From positions 162,928-190,343 of the forward strand of contig CAMPET010000029.1 of NCBI GenBank assembly GCA_946803715.1: DNA of 27,416 nucleotides. The letters are read 5' to 3'. The notes beneath the pieces were generated by a model, which made no database searches, was not told where the DNA came from, and saw nothing but the letters and a program-made list of their open reading frames with translations. This stretch comes from Beroe ovata. Lineage: Eukaryota; Ctenophora; Nuda; Beroida; Beroidae. The first letter of the stretch is position 1. Each line of letters begins with the position of its first letter. This document shows positions 11,001 to 18,600 of this stretch, one piece after another. The position numbers and the translations under genes are program-made.

Positions 11001-11880
11001 TTTCCTGCATAATTACCGTTAATCTTCTGAAGATGCTTCTCCCTATCTGGATCTCTGGATCGTTCACTGCTTTTATCGAATTTATTTTTCGGTAACAGTC
11101 CATTGAGTCGCTTGGTGTTGTTGTTGCTGGTGTTGTTGTGGCTTGGATCGGATGATGGTGGCGGTGCTTTTGTGCCAGCACACCCGTTACCAAAACTCAT
11201 TCGTTGGGGTGAGAGTACAACTTCAACATCCTTAGTATCAGCTGCATTGGAACGAGTCCTTTTCCTGAACTCAAGCGTCCCAACCGGAACAGATTCAGCT
11301 TCGGCTTGGGGTTGGCCAGAATGCCAAGCCATAGGATCCCATCGACCTTCCCTGGAAAATTGTATATTTTCATTTGTTGGTTAACTTTCGTCTCATAATA
11401 TTCAAACAAAAAGTTCGAGTTTGACCGAATACAAAAAGTTCGTCAGGAATTACCTGTCGTATATGGAATCTAAACAAAAAGGTCGTAGGAGGGCGAGATC
11501 TGTTTTCTCCAAGAGTAACATTTGTTCTCTTGAATACTGAAGTTTAGCACTGGATTCGTTCTTATCTTCTTTACTTTCATAGCCAGTTATTATGTCTGGA
11601 GCACCTTTGGTTCAAGGAGTTCAAAATAATACACTGTCAGTAATAAAATTCCCCAGGAAACAAACAAATAAATGAAGCACAATTGGATAAAATAAAACAA
11701 TTGAAGTACAGTTGAAGAAGTTGACTATTGGCAGGAAAGATACTCACCAGTGATTGTTTCAACTTTTTTTATTTCACCTATACCTATAGTTTGATTCTCC
11801 TCTACTGCTTTGCTCATTTCAACCATTGCTGCCTGGAGTATTGGAGGTAATGGGTTGGGGGACATTTTTGTTTTTTCCAT
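5064..11880 (-). CDS. EIF4ENIF1: eIF4E transporter 4E-T, 18 exons
   Basis: Exons on the minus strand, from the ATG: 11880-11748, 11604-11454, 11351-10928, 10011-9916, 9604-9463, 9011-8904, 8800-8688, 8612-8453, 8379-8289, 8162-8013, 7892-7622, 7541-7404, 7279-7163, 6283-6150, 6013-5833, 5745-5515, 5380-5261, 5105-5064. All introns are GT-AG, phases match at every junction, and the total is 933 residues (human about 985). 4E-T binds eIF4E, shuttles it to the nucleus, and represses and stores mRNA in P-bodies with DDX6. Visible support: the eIF4E-binding motif YSREQML (68-74), WDPMAWH (99-105), VVLSPQRMSFGNGC (139-152), the Cup-homology block EPEWFTAGPTS...DTIELKGFE (294-315), FTPTSVMIKSSE in exon 15, and a Pro/Gln-rich C-terminus. 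The 5' ends of exons 11, 13 and 14 are the least certain. The human C-terminal WFGSDVL block was not found. Confidence 0.9.
5106..5260. repeat. (CAA)n-type microsatellite in last 4E-T intron
   Basis: The last intron (5106-5260) is largely CAACAA and AACAAC repeats on the plus strand, so TTG/TTGTTG on the transcribed strand. It lies between exon 17 and the 14-codon final exon. Frames through it give artificial poly-Gln, poly-Asn or poly-Val/Leu peptides, which are not genes. Confidence 0.85.
6284..7162 (-). other. Long 4E-T intron 13
   Basis: An 879 bp intron in a gene whose other introns are mostly 70-450 bp. I see no element ends or large repeats in it. A small extra exon cannot be excluded. 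A second acceptor (CTCAG, exon start 6296) exists upstream of the chosen one but would need a different incoming phase, as a missed microexon could provide. Confidence 0.5.
7586..7622 (-). repeat. 12 bp tandem repeat carrying successive splice donors
   Basis: On the minus strand exon 11 ends CAG|GTACCACGGTCG followed by two further GTACCAC units at 12-base spacing. Each unit recreates a GTACCA donor-like site. Use of a downstream site would add four residues per unit in frame (VPRS). Confidence 0.6.
10128..10600. mobile_element. 473 bp MITE inside 4E-T intron 3
   Basis: The terminal inverted repeats are TACACTCAGTTTTTTTTATAAGAAAC on the left (first bases 10128 onward) and, reverse-complemented, TACACTCAGTTTTTTCTATAAGAAAC on the right, ending at 10600. 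The leading TA may be a TA target duplication, as in Tc1/mariner-type MITEs. The interior has about ten copies of AGTTTCTTA and several CCTAGGCT blocks. A GC hairpin, CTGGGGGC-gca-GCCCCCAG, lies at 10371-10389. It has no protein-coding capacity. It sits in an intron and should be removed by splicing. Confidence 0.82.
10730..10880. repeat. CA-rich simple repeat in 4E-T intron 3
   Basis: A run of CACACA, GACAGACA and ACACATAC units, TG-rich on the transcribed strand, just downstream of the exon 3 donor (GTTTGT at 10927-10922). UG-rich intronic tracts can influence splice-site choice; here that is inference only. Confidence 0.7.
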
Positions 11881-12344
11881 AGCGAGCAGGACGAGCGTAG
11901 CCACGAAAAGCGAGCAAAAAAAGTAGCCACTATTTGGCTCCAGAATAGATTCCTAGCCATTTGGAGGACTTCCATGGCTTACGCAGAATGATTCTGTGAG
12001 CCAAATTCAGGAATTCACTCATCTCACATTGTATTGCATAAATAAATAGCTTTAATAGGAATGAACTCAAACTTATGGGTCAAAACTGTAACAAAGCAAA
12101 ACTGTAACAATGCAATAGCTTAGGCCTTATATATCTATTAGATCAATAAAGAAATCCAGAAATCAAAATGGTGAAGAAATTCAAGATTCATAGCATGTTA
12201 ACCTCTACTCGCTCTTAGCTCTTCCTTAATCTATAGTGAAAATTACTAGCTTTTTACAATGCAATATCTGATGTCAATGCTGTGAGATAAAGAAAGATGT
12301 AATAAGACATCACATTGCAAGATCACTTCTTATTCAATGCTTAG
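11881..12344. other. Upstream flank of 4E-T
   Basis: The region directly upstream of the 4E-T ATG starts with repeated GCGAGC(A) words (AGCGAGCAGGACGAGCGTAG, then AAAGCGAGC) and is otherwise AT-rich. The 5' UTR and promoter must lie here, unless a further non-coding exon exists. No TATA box or initiator could be assigned with confidence. Confidence 0.4.
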
Positions 12345-12530
12345 TCTATCACGCCCCTTGGACATGTTTTCAAGTGTTTATATAAGCCCACAACTGCTTT
12401 GGCTGCTGCATTTTGGATTTACTGCAGTTGGTTAAAGATGCCAAAATACAAAGAGTTGCAGTAGCCTAGCCTAGAAGTAGTCTAGCAATGGCTTTAAAAT
12501 GCAAATTTCTGCTACACCCTAAAGTTGATT
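12345..12530 (-). pseudogene. Decayed non-LTR reverse transcriptase C-terminal fragment
   Basis: On the minus strand, about 12490 to 12360 translates to SRLGYCNSLYFGIFNQLQ, a stop, then IQNAAAKAVVGLYKHLK, the conserved region downstream of the YADD motif in LINE reverse transcriptases. A neighbouring frame gives KAIARLLL upstream, so at least one frameshift and one stop are present. LINE A in this window has the corresponding SSLDYCNSMYFGI...IQNRACGVIFGL, which is clearly divergent, so this is a remnant of a different element. It is non-functional. Confidence 0.75.
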
Positions 12531-12540
12531 TTTGCATCCC

Positions 12541-14190
12541 TTCCCTAAACTTTTGGCACCATTAACAAAATCTAAGACCTAAATCAAAAATATCGAATGA
12601 TTGTCCTAAGCCGAATCTTTTTTCTACCTCTAATCCCTGTGTTTTCACTCAATTTGGTCCAGTTATTTAGAAACAAATATCCAGTTTCCTATATATGCCT
12701 TCTTTCTTTAATTATGAATGGGTCTCAAGATCTGGCACCACTTGCTACCCAATCAGGCATGCTGATTGGAATGTTCATGCTCATGACTTTGATACCATTC
12801 AAAAATGAGAAACTTGACAGTAAAGTTTGACACCATTAGAAAATAGGGAGCATGTAAAACATCACATATCTGACACCACCTGTCAACTGACACAAAGAAA
12901 CACATAGAGAAACTTTAAACATCAGAAAGATCAGAGGCAAGAATTGATTACTAGAGACACTTGATAACTATCCACACTTGATACAAAAATCATTACATCA
13001 ACATTACTTTACAAATAGAAACCTCATCATACTATTTAATACTGTGGAGATCAGGGATAGCAGAGGTCAGAGGCCTCAGGTCCTGCTAGTTAAAAGAATT
13101 GTAATGTCATAGAATACTAAAGACTAGGATAAGTAGAACATTTGTGGTTTTGATTCATAATGGGGGGGATGCAACGTGCATTAATGTGCATTAATGTGCA
13201 ATAATGTGCATTAATGTGCATTAATGTGCGTCAATGTCAGTTTTGCGTTTTTTTGAAATACTGACATTAATGCACATGTTTATTCAAGTGAGAATATCAA
13301 GAACTTCAGCTCATCTGAGTCCCAAATAAGAACGAAAAACCAATCGCACACAACAAGGTCCCCGACCTACGTTGATTTTATGCCCGACTGATGACTATGA
13401 CAGCAATTCAAGCCACAGATACCACTTCTCGAGTTGGGAATACTGATTACTGATACTATTTCTCGAGTTGAAACATCCATGATCATCAGTGACCAAATAG
13501 GGAACTATAAGCTGTCATCACAGACCATCATGAATCATAATGAGTCTCAAGTGGTCGCACAGGACCTTATGGAGCCATAAGGCGACACAAATAACCGTGG
13601 ATAGAACACTTTAGAACCGATAGGGGCCATAGAAAATCATCAGTCAACTTAAGGAGATACAGGAGCTCGTCAGGAGGACCTCATAGAACCATAAGGGTTG
13701 GTCAACTACCACCAGATACTAAAAGAGACTCATGGGCTTATAGACGACTATTATAAGGGGATATCATGAGCTAGGTATGTGGTATCACTGGAAAATACTT
13801 CCTGACTTTAAAGAGTTAGAGACACTTTTCCAATTCTTGAGGCTATAATACTATTTGTTTGATTGGGGGCTACAGGTACTAGTTACTTCTCGAGTTGGGA
13901 ATGGGGGGCTACGAATACGGTTGGCTGGTGCTTTAGGTATAATAGATACTACTTCTTGATTTGGGAGCTGAAGATACTACGTATTGAGTTGGGAGCTAGG
14001 AACACTTTTTCTTTAGTTGGACAAGGTTGGTAACGATGCTGTTTCTTGAGTTGGTATGGTAACTACTAAAACTACTTCTCGAGTTGGGAGCACCACTGCA
14101 CCAGATACCACTCTTGAATTGGGAGGTGGGAGCAACAGATAGTTTCTGTCACATACATGAAGTGGAACAAAAGGTCAAAAAGTGGTACAG
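12541..14190. repeat. 1.65 kb direct duplicate, copy 1 (cut by gap)
   Basis: Nearly identical to 24666-26314 over its whole length. The one difference I saw is CCTGTGTTTT here versus CCTGGTTTT in copy 2 (about 12638). The shared segment covers 621 bp of ordinary flank plus the first 1029 bp of a DNA transposon. Similarity ends exactly at the unresolved base 14191, although copy 2 continues, so the right limit is an assembly break, not a biological end. Confidence 0.95.
13162..14190. mobile_element. DNA transposon, left part only (copy 1)
   Basis: The same element as at 25286-26449, here lacking its right 135 bp because the contig ends at 14191. The left terminal GGGGGGGATGCAACG is preceded by TTCATAAT (13154-13161), the same target sequence as in copy 2. 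It is therefore the same insertion event duplicated with its flank, not an independent insertion. Confidence 0.85.
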
Positions 14191-14191
14191 N
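14191..14191. other. Unresolved base marking a contig join
   Basis: The single 'n' separates the cut end of the DNA transposon from the cut end of LINE B ORF2. Both neighbours stop abruptly here, so a real gap of unknown size is likely. Confidence 0.85.
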
Positions 14192-15654
14192 CTCTTGTTG
14201 CTGTAAAGCTCCTTGAAAAACCTGCAGAAGTTCAGGAAATCGAAAGCATCCAGAGTGCTGTGTTTCTGGTGACTGGATTTGAGTTTTTTGAAACTTTTCC
14301 AGTTAATATCGGTGCCATTTTCAATATCTGAACATAGCTTGGCGAAAAAGCCCTCCTTCTTGGTCTTAATGAGCTGGCGATACATTTTCCTTTGGTAGTA
14401 GTACGATTGCCTCAGGGCCTCATCAAGGGGGTTTTCTCCGTACTTCTTTGCCAGTTTCCTCAATTCTCTCTTGCCATTGATACATTCTATGTCGAACCAG
14501 GGATTTTTTGCTTTGATAGCCCGCCTTTTTTTCCTATGAGGCGAATTTCTGTGCCCATATTTTAGTTTCCTTGGGATGATTTCATCGGCAGCCTCATGGA
14601 AAATACCAACAATTTTGGCATTCAGAGCAGAAACGTCTTCCTTGCTGCTACACTTGGTCTCGATAATTTTGTTGAGTTTGGCTTCAACTAGTGGCTCACA
14701 TTGCTTGGATAAGAACTTTGTGTGGACTGTGTTACTTTCCGCATTCCACTTGTAACTTGTTGGAGCTCGTTCGTACCTTTCCAGGATATCATCTGATGAT
14801 AGGAAGGATCCCTCAAATTTGAACGTGCTCAGGCAGGGCTTGTGGTCAGAGAATTTTGTCAGGTCTAGGACTTGGAAAGATTTAACAAAGTTTCTCAGGT
14901 TCCGAGATGTAGCAGAGTAATCCACGACACTTGATCCTGTGGGTCCTGCAAAGGACATCTCACCCAGAGCGTCTCCAATAGTTGTGCCATTCAGAAGGGA
15001 AAGGTTTCTACACGCAAGGAGATCGAGAAGTTCCCTTCCTCTTTTGTTTAACACCCTGTCTTTACTGGTCCTATCGGAAAGCACAGGGTGGCTCTGGTGG
15101 ACATCATCATCTGTATCCTCGATGAATCCATGGTTTTCACAGCCAGTACGGGCATTGAAGTCACCTGTGAGGAAGACCTCACCTGAGTTATCAGTAGACA
15201 CCATCAGGTTCATCAGGGTCTCTAAGGTAGGTATGAACTGTTCACCATTCTTTTCCTTGATCTTCTTCTTGTATGAACCATGCTCGGGAGAATCATAGAC
15301 ATTGAAAATAGTGATCTTATTTTCTTCTGAACCTTCATTTAGGAGGAGAGTAAGAGCTTGAATGTCAGGTGACTCGACTTTGGCCAGCTTGATCTTATTT
15401 TCCAAGGAGCGATGAACCCCAATACAGAGGCCCCCAGACCTAGAGTTTTTCCGAAGGCTGTTGAAACACTTATAGTCAGGAAATGAGAAATCTTTTTTAG
15501 TTTCTTGGAGACAAAATATTTTGCTTAGTCTTATAATCGCAGCAAAGTCTGCGTCATCAGCTTTTGGGCCTTCGTACCTATCAACAGCGTCATGTATATT
15601 CCATGAGAGGATACTCAGGTCCCTAGATGCCATATTATTGCAGCAACTACTCAT
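14192..15654 (-). CDS. LINE B ORF2, endonuclease domain (partial)
   Basis: The 5' part of a LINE ORF2, starting at ATG 15654 (a second ATG lies at 15633). An endonuclease/exonuclease/phosphatase fold covers residues about 13-270: SWNIHD with Asn19, CLQETK with the catalytic Glu, SGGLCIGV, FLTGDFNAR, SSVVDY and FSDHKP. All expected catalytic residues seem present. This domain nicks target DNA to prime reverse transcription. It is followed by the usual linker with PWFDIEC and basic helices (YYYQRKMYRQLIKTKKEGFF). The frame then hits the unresolved base at 14191, after which only flanking DNA is read. The reverse transcriptase is missing because of the contig break, not necessarily in the genome. 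The start codon overlaps the ORF1 stop, suggesting translation by termination-reinitiation. Confidence 0.9.
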
Positions 15655-18600
15655 GGTGAGATCGATTTCTTGGGCGTGTCTCCTCTAGTCCAAGGCTACG
15701 TCTGAGGGCATCCCTCATCCTGATCCAATACTTTGCAAGACCTCGGCTATTGAGGTCCAGGAGTTTGCCATTAGCACTCGGTTTGTATATCAGATATCCA
15801 GCTAGAGAGTCGTTGTTAGATGAGAAGAATCTGCTCCTGTTGACCTCAGTTCTTCTATAGGAGTTCACAATGGACGAGATGATGCTGTTGAGTGCCCCTA
15901 TCTTTTCATTCTGGTGTGGTGCTCCAGGGACGGGGATCAAGAGTGAGATACAGAGCTTGGCATCAGTTTTTTCCAGAATGTTCCAAATTACTTGATCAAT
16001 GTGACCCGAGATTGTTTCAATATCATGGTTTCTGATTATATCACCATGTCCAAGATGTATATAAACAACTTCAGGTTTGAGTTTGTTGATCGTTGACACG
16101 AGCTGACCTTTTTTGAGGAGTGAGTAAAAGCTGTCAGACTGCAAGCTCTCTAGGTCAAACCAGCTGGAGAATCTATCTTTGTCAAAAGTTCTCAGGAACG
16201 GATCGTGGATGACGAAGCATTTGTGAGTTCTGAACCTGTAACTGCTAGAGCTGACTGGAGCTACAAAAGATTTGCTTGCACTACTATTTTCTAGGGGATG
16301 TGGGCGGAACTCTGAGTGTCTTAGTGTGCGATGGGGCACGTCATCTGGACTGTAGACAGAGTGACTCATAAGCTCCTTTCTGGTATCCCTTGTCATCGTG
16401 GAATCGACAGGCAGACCCTTGGGGAGCTGATGCGATAGGTCATTCTCAATTGTTATAGTCGACCAGACTGGAATTTCATTCTCTGGGACTAACTCAGGAT
16501 GACAAGTTTGGGGGCGAGCATAGCTGTGATCGAAAGCTATTGAGTTGAGAACATCTCCTCTTTTGCCCCTGTGGTATTCCATCAACGAATCCATGACTGT
16601 TTCGTGTAGCTTGCTATAGTTGCTGTTGTCAGGCATATGCGTGGTCTCCTGACCCCCGTTTCCATTCGGGGGGCTAGTCTCTTGTTCAACCTCAGGTTGT
16701 ATCTGGTCAGGGGATATGGTGCTGAGAGCGACTGAGTGTTCCAGTGCACTTATACTTGTTTTCAGTGCATTGAGTTCCTTCTGCATCTCAATCTTGCACT
16801 GGCATGATTGGATGGGGAGACTGTCAGCCTGGGTTACGTTGCTGTCAACCTTGGCTACCGATTTCATTTGAGAGATGTCTCCTTTGATTTGTGTTATCTT
16901 ATCTCTGGTCCATTTATCGGATTTGGCCTGTTTTTCATGTTTTTCATCAAAAACGTCCATTCGTGTCTGCATTTCATTGTTTGACTGGAAGAGAGTACGA
17001 ACGTTGTCTTCCAGCTTTTTGATGACTTTCCTTTCTTGATGAGAATTCTGCTCCGGTTGAGTGGACTGGTGAGACATCAGTTGTTGAGTCAGCAGCTCAA
17101 TGACTGATTCCTGCTTTGAGACTCTATCTTGGAGTTCTAGGATAGTTTCCTCCAGTAGCTTGATGGCATTTTCATAATTGGGATCACCAGTTTTATTTAC
17201 CTTGTTCGGTTTTGACGCTGAACCCGTCAATTGTCCGTGTTTATCATATTCTTCCGTTTTCTTCTTTTCAGCCGGTCCTGATCTTTTGTTTTTTGACTTT
17301 TTTGCAGTTTTGTTACTGTTAGACGCCCTGCTGGGTGGATTGTAAACAGAGCAATCTTCCTCACTCGCACAGTCTTCGCTGCCTAGGTCTTCCAGCAGTG
17401 GCGGTGGTGCAGGTTGGTTAGGCTCATTCGCGGTAATGGAACTCCGTATTTCTAGGAGTTTGGCTAGGAGGAGGCGCCTTTTTATGACGATAGATGCCGA
17501 AGGACTGAATTGTACGTCTTTAGAGTGAAGCTCTTCATCTAGGGTAGGCCCGGGAATTTTCTTGCAAAAGAGTTCCAGAAAGCCTTTGGGCGGGTATGAT
17601 TTCCCAATGCATGCCTTGTGCAGGAACTCGATAATGGCAGATTTGTCGGTAACAGCGGACCCAGATGGCCTGAGGCTGCATTTGCCGAGCCATTCTCTGA
17701 CAGTTTCGCTATTCTGACCCACCACAATAGCTTTGCAGCTGCTGAAGGAGATGAACTGGGAATTGCGTTCTGTGTTGGGATCTGTTGTAGTCAGGGGGAC
17801 AGGTTGGGTGTCTTGGACCAACTCTGTGGTGTCTTGGGTGGGTAGGCTGGTGACAGATGGTGTGTTGTCAGTTTCCGGACTTGTGGGTTTTTCCTCAGCA
17901 CCACGTTCTATAATATGCGAATACAGGGGAAGAGTTCTCGTGGTAGAGGTACTATCAACAGGTTCAGCCGGTGCTGTTGTCAGCTCTGTGTTATTGTGGG
18001 GGGGTGGACTGGTGACGGTCAAATTGTTGTCAGTTACCGGACTTGTGGATCTGCCCAGCACCTGTTCTGCACCTATATTCTGAGAATTCGGTGCTGTTGT
18101 CAGATAGTCAGGTTGAGTGTCTGGGACCAACTCTGTGGTGCCGTGGGGGAAAGGGCTGGTGGAAGCACCTCGTTCTAAAATATGCGAATACAAGGGGAGC
18201 TTTGAGCTGGTGATAGGGGAACTGTTAGCAGGATCTGTCGCTGCTGTTGTCTCGGGGACATGATGGGTGTCTGGGGCCATCTCTGTGGGGGGATTGGGGA
18301 TGAGCGCGGGGACTTTCGTTCTCCTGGGTGCTACACTCACTGTAACAGGTGAAGAGGAAGATCCATTCAGGTGATGGGGTTCACGAACATGTTGCATGAA
18401 GGGCATTATAATGATATGGTGATCATCGTCAAGCAGGGCACTCTCCTGGGGGAAATGTATCCTCATATCTTTTTGTACATCAGGCAGTATGGTTAGGATG
18501 GAGAAATGCCCGAGTTGGACGTCGAATACATCAGTCATGGTTGGATCAAGTCGCTTCGGTATGACATCAACGGATCTGGTTTTGCCAATATGGAGAGCAG

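Noticed and set aside
12597-12830. 77-codon plus-strand frame present in both duplicates
   Set aside because: Broken by the one-base difference in the second copy, and no similarity to any known family.
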